Assembly: GCA_023150555.1 (NCBI GenBank) | Contig: JAKLKQ010000003.1 | Span: 1-64,000, forward strand | Origin: Planctomycetota bacterium | GTDB lineage: Bacteria > Planctomycetota > SZUA-567 > H5-PLA8 | DNA length: 64,000 nucleotides | Direction: 5' to 3' | In this document: piece by piece, positions 33,535-40,978 of the stretch | Position numbering within the stretch: the stretch's first letter is position 1 | Layout of the letters: every line of letters starts with the position of its first letter | Made by a program: the position numbers and the translations under genes | Notes under the pieces: generated by a model | What the model saw: the letters and a program-made list of their open reading frames with translations, nothing else | The model's database searches: none | What the model was told of the DNA's origin: nothing

Positions 33535-34779
33535 TTACGTCTGCATGCCGAAGAACCAGCGCAGCCAGGCCTTGAAACGCGTCCAGGGCGTGCCGTCGGC
33601 CTTGCGCGCGGCGGCAATGGCCGGTTCGAGCTGCTCGCCACGCATCAGCTTCTGCAGGATCTCGACGACTTCGTTCGCCGTCTGCGGGCGCATCACCGGG
33701 TCCTTGGACATCAGACGCAGGATGAACTGTGCCGTTGAGCGGCTGATGGCGCCGTTGATGCTGCGCGGATCCGGGGGCGGCTGCTGGACGTGCATCACCA
33801 TCACGCGCGTCGAGGACTGGTCGTCGAAGGGCACGCGCCCGGTGAGCAAATGGAAGAGCGTCACGCCCAGGCTGTACAGGTCGGCGCGATGGTCCACGGA
33901 CTCGCTGCCGATGGCCTGCTCGGGCGAGAGGTAGTACGGCGTGCCGATGCTCAGGCCCACGGCGGTGAGCTTGGAGCTGTCCTCCTGCGACTTGGCCAAG
34001 CCGAAGTCGGTGACCTTCACCGCGCCGTCCTGAGCGATCAGGACGTTCTCGGGCTTGATGTCGCGGTGGATCAGGGCCTTGCCATGCGCGTGGGCCAGCG
34101 CGCGAGCGATGTCGCAGGCGATGCGCAGGCCCTCGGTCTCGGGCAGGTGTTTCTCGCGCTGCAGGCGCAGGCTCAGGCTCTCGCCGTAGACGAACTCCAT
34201 GGCCAGGTACCAGTAGCCGCCCAGCTGCCCCGAGCCGTGGAAGGCCACGATGTTGGGGTGCGACAGCTGCTCCAGCGTCTTGACCTCGCGCTTGAAGCGC
34301 TCGAGGAACTCCTGGTCGCTGGCGAGGTTCTTGGGCAGGACCTTCAGCGCGACGATCTGGTCGTTCTGGGTGTTGCGCGCGCGGAAGACCGCGCCCATGG
34401 AGCCCTCGCCGACGCGCTTGAGCAGTTCGAAGTGCCCCAGCTTCTCGACCTTGCCGCCGGCCTGGTCGGTGTCCTCGGCGCCCTGGCCGGAAGGCGCGCT
34501 GTCGGCCTGCTGCTTGCGGTAGCGCTTCTGGGCTACCAGGATTGCGGCGACCTGGCGCTGGTTGAGCCAGCCCTTCTGGATCATCAGCGTGCCGATCAGT
34601 TCGTGCTTGCTCTTGCCGTCGAGCTCGCGCTGGATCTGCAGGCTGTCGCGGACCTGGTCGCGGTTGATGACGCCCATCATCACGCCCACCTCGCCGAAAC
34701 GGTAGGGATAGGTAGACGCGCTGGTCTGCGCGGCGGGCGCGGCTTCAGGCCGGGGAGCAGGCGCGGGGGAATCGGACAT
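33535..34779 (-). CDS. Ser/Thr kinase with N-terminal MshEN-like repeats (kinase 2)
   Basis: A 414-aa protein with the module YRFGEVGVMMGVINRDQVRDSLQIQRE then ELIGTLMIQKGWLNQRQVAAILVAQKRYRKQQ. A complete PknB-type kinase domain follows: VGEGSMGAVFRARN, VALKVLPKNL, HRDIKPENVLIA, VTDFGLAKSQEDS, GTPYYLSPEQAIG and DHRADLYSLGVTLFHLLTG. The C-terminus is short and basic/aromatic (FKAWLRWFFGMQT), possibly a membrane-touching helix. Its ATG is eight bases after the upstream kinase stop and lacks an SD, suggesting coupled translation. A cytoplasmic signalling kinase of unknown substrate. Confidence 0.87.
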   Translation of the reverse strand: MSDSPAPAPRPEAAPAAQTSASTYPYRFGEVGVMMGVINRDQVRDSLQIQRELDGKSKHELIGTLMIQKGWLNQRQVAAILVAQKRYRKQQADSAPSGQGAEDTDQAGGKVEKLGHFELLKRVGEGSMGAVFRARNTQNDQIVALKVLPKNLASDQEFLERFKREVKTLEQLSHPNIVAFHGSGQLGGYWYLAMEFVYGESLSLRLQREKHLPETEGLRIACDIARALAHAHGKALIHRDIKPENVLIAQDGAVKVTDFGLAKSQEDSSKLTAVGLSIGTPYYLSPEQAIGSESVDHRADLYSLGVTLFHLLTGRVPFDDQSSTRVMVMHVQQPPPDPRSINGAISRSTAQFILRLMSKDPVMRPQTANEVVEILQKLMRGEQLEPAIAAARKADGTPWTRFKAWLRWFFGMQT

Positions 34780-34787
34780 GGAGAGTA

Positions 34788-37478
34788 TTAGCGGCTCAGG
34801 GTGCGGGCGGCCTGCTCAAGCTCCTCGAACTTGTCGGCGACGGCGCGGTATTTCCGCGCCTTGTCCTGGTCGGCCTCGCGACCCACGCGCTTGCCGAAGA
34901 TGGGCACCTTGACGGGCAGCTTCACGCCGGTGGACTCGCCGGCCTCCTCGGCCTTCCGGCCGTAGCGGGTGTTGGCGCCGTCCATGCGCTCGGCGATCTC
35001 GGCGGCCAGCTCCTTGCCGCGGCTGACGGTGCTGGCCACCAGTTCCGGGAGGCTGTTCTTCACGTTGGCGCGGGCGATCTCGAGGTTGTTGCTGCACTGC
35101 TTGCGCCAGTTGTCCAGGTCGTCGTCCAGGCGGCGGGCCAGGTCGTCGGCCGCGTCGATCACCTGGACGTCGGCCACCGCGTCCTTGCCGCGCAGGATGA
35201 TCCGCTGCAGGCCCGTCGAGCCAAAGATCGTCTCGCACGACAGCAGGTTGTCCAGGCCACGCTTCAGGTCCTGAAGCTTCGCGTCGTTCGGATTCTCCTT
35301 CAACGCGCCGACCACCAGGTCGCGGGCCTCGCGCGTGCGCCCGGCGTCCACCAGCTGCATCACCCGCCCCTGCACGTCCTTGGGCGCCGTCTCGACGGGG
35401 GCGGCGGCCTTGACGCCGGCCAGGCGCGCGTCGGCCACCGTGGCCAGCGCCGGGTAGGTGCGCGACACGCGCTGGTAGGTCTCGCGAGCCTCGCTGGCGC
35501 GGCCGCGCTGTGCGGCCTCGTCGCCTTGCGCGATCATCTCGTAGCCGGTGACCAGCGTCAGCTTGTCGCCGGGCTCGCTGCGGTTGTCGAAGTCCTTGAT
35601 GGCCAAGTAGGCGCTGTTGAACTGCCCGCGCGCCTGCGTCAGCCGCACTTTGGCGCCGCCGATGTCCTTCTTCTCGTTCAGCAGCGCGATACCGTCGTCC
35701 AGGGCCTGCTGGCCCGCAGCCATGTCCTTGCGGTAGGTGTCCTCGGCCTCGGCGCGCTTGCCGGCGGCCTCGGCCTTCGCGCGGATGGCCGAATCGTCGC
35801 GGACCTCCAGGGCTTTCCTGTAATCGTCGGCGGCCTTGCGCCAGTCGCCGCCGGCCTGGGCGCCTTCGGCGGACTTGGTGTAGTGCTCGAAGCGCAGCAG
35901 CGCCGCCTGGTCGCGCAGGCGCTTCTGCTCCGCCGGATCCTTCGAAAGCCCCGCGGCGGTCTCGTAGAAGTTCGCAGCGTTGAGTTTCTGGCCTTCGGCC
36001 TCGGCGCGCTTGGCGTTGTCCAGGGCCTCCTGGGAGCCCAGCCGCGCGCGCAGCCGCGCCAACAGCGCGTCGGCGTCGCCGTAGCTCTGGGCCTCTTCGG
36101 CTTTGCGAATGGCCTCGCCGGTCTTGCCGTCCTTGGCCAGGCTCTCGGCCTCGCCCGAAAGCTTCTGGTACTTCGCCTGCTTCTGGAGCGACGCGACCTC
36201 GTCGCTGGGGCCCAGCGCGGCGGCCTCGTCGAGCGCCGTCTGCGCCGCGGCCAGGTCGCCGGCGGCCAGCAGCCCGCGGGTCTTGGCGAGCAGTTCGCTG
36301 CGCTGCGCTTCCACCCCGGCGACGTCCCCGCCGCCATTGGTGGCGCCACCCGCGGAGGCCGGGGTCTTGGCCGTCCCGCCGCCGCCGGACGAGCCCTGCG
36401 CGGCGGTTTTGCCCTCGCCGCCGGAGCCCGAAGCCGTGGCCGGATCGTCCTTCTTGCCGCCGCCGAACATCCACGCGCCGATGGCGATCAGCGCCACGAC
36501 GCCCACCAGGGCACCGCCGGCCAGCGCCAGCTTGGTGCGCGGGGGCAGTTCCGAAATCGCCGCCATCGGTCCGGTGGACAGCGGCTGCACAACGGAGGCC
36601 TCGCCCGTAACCGGCGAAACAAAAGCCGGGGGTGGCGGGATGCGCTTGCCCTCGATGACCTTCTCCACCAGCGCGACCAAGTCGGTGGCCGTCTGCGGGC
36701 GGTCCTCGCGGCGCTTGGCCATCATGGTCAGGATCAGGTTCGAGACGTTCAGGCCCAGCTTGCTGTTGATGCTGCGCGGATCGGGCGGCGGCTCGAACTT
36801 GTGCTTGAAGAGCAGGTTCATCACCGTGGGCGAGTTGAACGGCGGCTGCCCGGTGAAGACCATGAAGAAGGTGACGCCCAGGCTGTAGATGTCGGTGCGT
36901 GCGTCGGCCTGTTCGCCGTCGGCTTGCTCGGGGCTCATGTACTGCGGCGTGCCCAGGCAGGCGCCGGTGGCCGTCAGCTGCGTGTTGCTGCTGGACTCCA
37001 TCACCAGCCCGAAGTCCACGATGCGCAGGGTCTTGTGGTCCTTGCTCAGCAGCAGGTTGTCGGGCTTGATGTCGCGGTGGACCAGGCCCTTCTCGTGCGC
37101 GACCTGCAGCCCCTTGGCCGCCTGGAGGAGCAGCTGCAGGCCTTCCTCCTGCGTGAGCGACCCGGCCGACTGCAGGTACTTGCCCAGCGACTCGCCGTCG
37201 ATCAACTCCATGGCGATGAAGTACTTGCCGTCCTGAGTGCCGGCGTCGTAGACCTGCACGACGTTGTCGTGCCGCAGCGTCGCCACGACGCGAGCCTCGC
37301 GCAGGAAGCGGCTGACGTACTCCGGGTTCATGGAGAACTCGGCCGGCAGGATCTTCAACGCGACGGGGCGCTCCAGCGTCTCGTGCACGGCCTTAAGTAC
37401 CGTGCCCATGCCGCCTTGGCCAATCCGGGATTCAATTCGATAGGGCCCGAGCGATTCGGGAAGCTTGTCTTCCGTCAT
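34788..37478 (-). CDS. Transmembrane Ser/Thr kinase with long extracytoplasmic helical domain (kinase 1)
   Basis: An 896-aa PknB-type kinase started at the ATG 37478-37476 (GGGAG upstream); the longer frame upstream is not kinase-like. Kinase motifs: IGQGGMGTVLKAVH, VALKILPAEF, HRDIKPDNLLLS, IVDFGLVMESSSN, GTPQYMSPEQADG and ARTDIYSLGVTFF. A single transmembrane segment lies at about 316-338 (LALAGGALVGVVALIAIGAWMF). A Gly/Ser/Ala linker leads to about 530 residues of helical, TPR- or coiled-coil-like sequence (AEAEGQKLNAANFYETAAGLSKDPAEQKRLRDQAALL). That places a large sensory or scaffolding part outside the cytoplasm. It heads the four-kinase cluster and lacks the MshEN-like module of the next three. 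Confidence 0.88.
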   Translation of the reverse strand: MTEDKLPESLGPYRIESRIGQGGMGTVLKAVHETLERPVALKILPAEFSMNPEYVSRFLREARVVATLRHDNVVQVYDAGTQDGKYFIAMELIDGESLGKYLQSAGSLTQEEGLQLLLQAAKGLQVAHEKGLVHRDIKPDNLLLSKDHKTLRIVDFGLVMESSSNTQLTATGACLGTPQYMSPEQADGEQADARTDIYSLGVTFFMVFTGQPPFNSPTVMNLLFKHKFEPPPDPRSINSKLGLNVSNLILTMMAKRREDRPQTATDLVALVEKVIEGKRIPPPPAFVSPVTGEASVVQPLSTGPMAAISELPPRTKLALAGGALVGVVALIAIGAWMFGGGKKDDPATASGSGGEGKTAAQGSSGGGGTAKTPASAGGATNGGGDVAGVEAQRSELLAKTRGLLAAGDLAAAQTALDEAAALGPSDEVASLQKQAKYQKLSGEAESLAKDGKTGEAIRKAEEAQSYGDADALLARLRARLGSQEALDNAKRAEAEGQKLNAANFYETAAGLSKDPAEQKRLRDQAALLRFEHYTKSAEGAQAGGDWRKAADDYRKALEVRDDSAIRAKAEAAGKRAEAEDTYRKDMAAGQQALDDGIALLNEKKDIGGAKVRLTQARGQFNSAYLAIKDFDNRSEPGDKLTLVTGYEMIAQGDEAAQRGRASEARETYQRVSRTYPALATVADARLAGVKAAAPVETAPKDVQGRVMQLVDAGRTREARDLVVGALKENPNDAKLQDLKRGLDNLLSCETIFGSTGLQRIILRGKDAVADVQVIDAADDLARRLDDDLDNWRKQCSNNLEIARANVKNSLPELVASTVSRGKELAAEIAERMDGANTRYGRKAEEAGESTGVKLPVKVPIFGKRVGREADQDKARKYRAVADKFEELEQAARTLSR

Positions 37479-37554
37479 ACGGCTCCCAAGTCCAGGAGAG
37501 TACAGACCAGTGTGTTCCAGAAAGACGCTATACGCGCCCAAACTTACATTTTAG

Positions 37555-37583
37555 GTCCTGCTTTTGCTTGGGGCAAGCAGGAC
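37555..37583. terminator. 9-bp perfect hairpin downstream of the Gfo/Idh gene
   Basis: GTCCTGCTT (37555-37563) pairs with AAGCAGGAC (37575-37583); an alternative inner stem GCTTG-GGG-CAAGC is also possible. It lies 22 bases past the stop of the minus-strand Gfo/Idh gene. There is no T-run, so it may be a Rho-independent-like pause or an mRNA-stabilising end. Confidence 0.4.
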
Positions 37584-37604
37584 TTGGCTCTATCTGGGGC
37601 GTCT

Positions 37605-38921
37605 TCAGCCGCGTTTCAGCAGGTCCTGCACCTTGAGCGTTTTCGACCCTTGCGCGATGGAAACGTTCGCCGCGTGCCCAATCAGGATCGCCTGGACGGC
37701 TTCCTCCAGGGGCGCCTGCCGGTAGGTCAGCGGCGCGTCGAACGGCCGGCCGAAGAAGTCGTGCAGCAGCTGCGGATCCGAGCCGCCGTGGCTGCCGGCC
37801 TGGCGCTTGTAGCTGAGCTTCTTGTAGCCCTGCGTGGGGCTGAAGAGTTCGAAGCGCTGCCCGGCCGCCTCGTCCAGGCCGTGCACCACGACGCTGCCGG
37901 CCGCCCAGTCGGCGCCGCCGACGCTGCTGTACTCGATGCGCCCGCCGGTGCCCTCGAGCTGGATCTGCATGCCCTCGTAGCTGGCGAAGGCCGTCAGGCT
38001 GTAGATGACGTGCACGCCGGACTTCTTGTAGTTGTAGGCGACCGCGGCCTGGTCCTCGATGTCGATCTTCCGGTCGAAGACGCATCCGTCGCGGATATAG
38101 CCGTCCTTCTTCTCGGCGTCGACGTACAGGCGCATGGCGCGCGCGTCCTTGCCGATGTCCCAGTAGAAGTCGCACTTCCGCTTGTGCGGGCAGCCCGTGC
38201 AGCGCGCGTGCCGGAAGGGCCCATTCGCGCCGTAGTAGACCAGCCCGCCCTGTGCGACGAGGGTCTCGGGGACATCTTCGACCAGCCAGTTGAGGAAATC
38301 GAAGTGGTGCGAGGCCTTGTGGATCAGCAGGCCGCCCGAGTTCGCCTTGTTGCGGTGCCAGCGCCGGAAGTAGTCCGCGCCGTGGCGCCGGTTGAGGTTC
38401 TCGTGGAAGTTGATCGACTTCACCGTGCCGATGGCGCCGGCCTTCAGGAGGCGCTTCATCTCGGTCTCGGGCCCGCCGTAACGCATGTTGTGGGTCACGA
38501 AGCAGCGCGCGCCGGTGCGGCGGTACTTCCTGGCGGCGGCCAGGATGGCGCGGCACTGCGCGGCGTCGGTGCACAGGGGCTTCTCGCTGATGGCGCGCTT
38601 GCCGGCGGCCAGCGTCTTGACGATGTACTCGGCGTGGGTGCTGTCGCGCGTGGTGATGACGACGCCGTCGGGATCGAGCTCGCGCAGCATCTTGCGGAAG
38701 TCCGTGTAGCACGGCAGGTTGCGGCCGCGGCCGCCGCGCTGGCCGCGCGCGGTGTCGGGGCGGTCGAGGATCTCCTTGGCGGCCTCCATGCGCTCGGGGT
38801 TGATGTCCACCAGGCCCACCAGGTCGCTGTGCTTGGTAAAGTCGTACAGCAGCGGGCGCCCGAACATGTGGAGCCCGCGTCCGCCGGTGCCTACGAGGAC
38901 ATACCGTTTGCGCTGCGCCAT
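37605..38921 (-). CDS. Gfo/Idh/MocA-family oxidoreductase with a cysteine cluster
   Basis: From the ATG at 38921 the protein has 438 aa. The NAD(P)-binding Rossmann start is YVLVGTGGRGLHMFGRPL, with the family EKP motif (AISEKPLCTDAAQC) and an RRWHRNKANSGGLLIHKASHHFDFLNWL segment holding the presumed catalytic Lys/His region. Residues about 232-241 (CTGCPHKRKC) add a Cys-x2-Cys-x5-Cys cluster not found in classical glucose-fructose oxidoreductases but seen in planctomycete sub-families; metal binding is possible. The substrate is probably a sugar or cyclitol. The gene is isolated, with dispersed repeat copy B upstream and a sulfatase gene divergent beyond it. Confidence 0.85.
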   Translation of the reverse strand: MAQRKRYVLVGTGGRGLHMFGRPLLYDFTKHSDLVGLVDINPERMEAAKEILDRPDTARGQRGGRGRNLPCYTDFRKMLRELDPDGVVITTRDSTHAEYIVKTLAAGKRAISEKPLCTDAAQCRAILAAARKYRRTGARCFVTHNMRYGGPETEMKRLLKAGAIGTVKSINFHENLNRRHGADYFRRWHRNKANSGGLLIHKASHHFDFLNWLVEDVPETLVAQGGLVYYGANGPFRHARCTGCPHKRKCDFYWDIGKDARAMRLYVDAEKKDGYIRDGCVFDRKIDIEDQAAVAYNYKKSGVHVIYSLTAFASYEGMQIQLEGTGGRIEYSSVGGADWAAGSVVVHGLDEAAGQRFELFSPTQGYKKLSYKRQAGSHGGSDPQLLHDFFGRPFDAPLTYRQAPLEEAVQAILIGHAANVSIAQGSKTLKVQDLLKRG

Positions 38922-39049
38922 GGTTAGGTCGCTCCGGAAAACTGGTGATGGTCGATCGTGAATGCCTCCAAAGTCTAGCACTCCGCCGCGAACGGTCCAG
39001 GACCGCAACGCGCGATCGTTTGCACCTGGTGCCGCGCATGGTGCGGAGG

Positions 39050-39237
39050 TCGCGAGATTTCGCGACTGACAATCTCTGACACTCGCGAAATTTCGCGACT
39101 CACGTAGCGCAGCGCGACGTGCAGGAGTGCACATGGAGATTTGTATCTTTTCAATTACACTTTTATCAAGGTGCACTCGACGGAATCATTGGACTTGCGA
39201 CGTTTTTGCGCGAAGTGCAAATAGGGTTTACATGAAC
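39050..39237. repeat. Dispersed noncoding repeat, copy B (inverted relative to copy A)
   Basis: Read on the minus strand, this gives the same ordered blocks as 25479-25709, including GTAAACCCTATTTGCAC (39231-39215) and GATACAAATC (39147-39138), with one roughly 12-nt indel. It ends in palindromes at 39083-39098 (TCGCGAAATTTCGCGA, perfect) and 39050-39065 (TCGCGAGATTTCGCGA). It lies in the 490-bp gap between the Gfo/Idh start and the sulfatase start. Confidence 0.75.
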
Positions 39238-39253
39238 GGCGCGGCGCACTCGG

Positions 39254-39291
39254 GTGTTACATTGCACATCGTGGATGTGTTACATTGCACA
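39254..39291 (+). promoter_or_regulatory. Tandem 15-bp operator-like repeats upstream of the sulfatase
   Basis: GTGTTACATTGCACA occurs exactly twice, at 39254-39268 and 39277-39291, a 23-bp period with an eight-base spacer. The second copy is preceded by T, so TGTG...CACA forms an outer dyad of a 16-bp site. Two in-phase identical sites so close to a gene suggest binding of a dimeric regulator. Confidence 0.6.
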
Positions 39292-39300
39292 AGGTAATGT

Positions 39301-39315
39301 ATACGCTTTGCGTAT
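39301..39315. promoter_or_regulatory. Palindrome ATACGC-TTT-GCGTAT upstream of the sulfatase
   Basis: Perfect 6-bp arms with a three-base spacer lie nine bases after the tandem repeats at 39254-39291. It may be a further operator site or overlap the promoter. Confidence 0.4.
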
Positions 39316-39413
39316 GACAGAACGAGCGCCCGGCAGGCCAAAAATGGGCGGGGCGTTTGGGCCGCCCAGGCGGTACGATTCCAGCCTTCGTCATCGCTCA
39401 GGGAGGCGCCGGC

Positions 39414-40886
39414 TTGGCCAAGAACGTCCTCTTCGTCATCGCCGACCAGTGGCGCGCCGACACGCTCGGCTGCGCGGGGCATCCGTGCGTCCGCACGCCG
39501 AACCTCGACGCCCTCGCCGCCGAAGGCACGCGCTTCAGCAACGCCTTCGTGCAGACCGCGCCTTGCGGACCCAGCCGCATGTGCATCTTCACCAGCAAGT
39601 ACCTCTGCGCGACGCGCAGCGTCAACAACCACACGCCGCTCGAGAACGCGCACGAGAACTTCGGCACGGCGTTGCGCGCCTCGGGCCGCGCGCCCGGGCT
39701 GATCGGCTACAACGACTACACGATCGACCCGCGCACGCTGCCGCCCGAAGACCCGCGCACGCGCACGCTCGACTACGACAACTTCCTGCCGGGCTTCGAG
39801 CGCGTCTACTTTCACGACTACGACAGTCCCGGGTACTTCGCATCGCTGCGCAGCAAGGGCTACCCCGAAGCGCTGCTGAACCACGACGCCATCCACAAGC
39901 CCGACGTCCCGCCCGAAGGCCCCGGTGCGCGCCTGCCGCTGTGCTTCCCCGCGAAGTACAAGGAGGAAGACAGCGAGTGCCGCTTCCTCACGGAGAAGGC
40001 CATCGAGTACCTCGATACGCAAAGCGAAGGCTGGTTCCTGAGCCTCAACTACATCAAGCCGCACCCGCCGCGCATCTGCTGCGCGCCGTACCACGCGATG
40101 TACGACCCGGCGCAGGTGCCGCTGCCCGACCGCAGCGACGCCGACCTGAACCACTCGCATCCGTACCTGAAGGCGCTCTACCGCGAGCCCAGCGTCCGCA
40201 GCGAGCAGGGCCTGCGCGAGACGCGCGCGAACTACTACGGCATGATCTCGGAAGTCGACGCCAACCTGGGGCGCCTCTTCGAGCACCTCAAGAAGACCGG
40301 CCAGTGGGACCAGACGCTGATCGTCTTCACCAGCGATCACGGCGAGTACCTGGGCGACCACTACCTGATGAACAAGGGGCCTTTCTACGACGGCGCGCTG
40401 CGCGTGCCGCTGATCGTGCGCGATCCGGACAAGGCCGCCGGCGCCACGCGCGGAAAGACCATCGACTCCTTTATAGAGTCCATCGACCACGCGCCCGCGA
40501 TGCTCGATTGGCTGGGCGTGCCGCGCCCCGAGTACTTCCAGGGGCAGAGCTACTTGCCGCTCGTGCACGGCCAGGCTAGCGCGCCGCGGCGCGAAGAAGT
40601 CCACTTCGAGTACGACTTCCGGCGCATGAAGCTGCCGGGCCTCGCGCCCGAACGCCAGCTGCTCTGGGCCGTGCGCGACGCCCACTACAAGTACGTCCAG
40701 TTTGCCGACCCGTCGCTGCCGAATCTGCTCTTCGACCTGCGGCAGGACCCCGGCGAAGACCGCAACGTCGCCGCCGATCCGGCCCGCGCGGGCGTCGTCG
40801 CCGAGTTCGCCCAGCGCCTGCTGCGCTGGCGCATGGCGAACGAGGACCAGCGCATGGAACGCTGGGCGTCGCAGTTTCGGAAATAG
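39414..40886 (+). CDS. Type I (formylglycine) sulfatase / phosphonate-monoester-hydrolase-like
   Basis: A 490-aa hydrolase started at TTG 39414, seven bases after GGGAGG. It begins KNVLFVIADQWRADTLGCAGHPCVRTPNLDALAAEGTRFSNAF. The formylglycine site is C51-G-P-S-R (CxPxR) in TAPCGPSRMCIFTSKY, metal ligands are in IADQW and FTSDHGEYLGDHY, and NYIKPHPPRICCAPY adds active-site Lys/His. The family hydrolyses sulfate esters or phosphonate/phosphate diesters. There is no signal peptide. An operator-like array lies upstream. It is divergent from the Gfo/Idh gene, so the pair may act on one sulfated sugar; that link is an inference. Confidence 0.87.
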   Translation: MAKNVLFVIADQWRADTLGCAGHPCVRTPNLDALAAEGTRFSNAFVQTAPCGPSRMCIFTSKYLCATRSVNNHTPLENAHENFGTALRASGRAPGLIGYNDYTIDPRTLPPEDPRTRTLDYDNFLPGFERVYFHDYDSPGYFASLRSKGYPEALLNHDAIHKPDVPPEGPGARLPLCFPAKYKEEDSECRFLTEKAIEYLDTQSEGWFLSLNYIKPHPPRICCAPYHAMYDPAQVPLPDRSDADLNHSHPYLKALYREPSVRSEQGLRETRANYYGMISEVDANLGRLFEHLKKTGQWDQTLIVFTSDHGEYLGDHYLMNKGPFYDGALRVPLIVRDPDKAAGATRGKTIDSFIESIDHAPAMLDWLGVPRPEYFQGQSYLPLVHGQASAPRREEVHFEYDFRRMKLPGLAPERQLLWAVRDAHYKYVQFADPSLPNLLFDLRQDPGEDRNVAADPARAGVVAEFAQRLLRWRMANEDQRMERWASQFRK

Positions 40887-40978
40887 CACGTCCAAGATGG
40901 GTCTGGGACCGCCGCCCCACGAAGCGTCTATATAAAGGAGGCGCGAGGCGCTTCCCAACCCTTCGAGAAGGGCGTACC

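Noticed and set aside
35526..38927. A very long plus-strand open frame (over 1,100 codons) opposite the kinase and Gfo/Idh genes
   Set aside because: It is antisense to genes with clear kinase and oxidoreductase motifs; long antisense frames are expected at this GC content, and its translation is low-complexity Val/Ala/Arg/Leu sequence.
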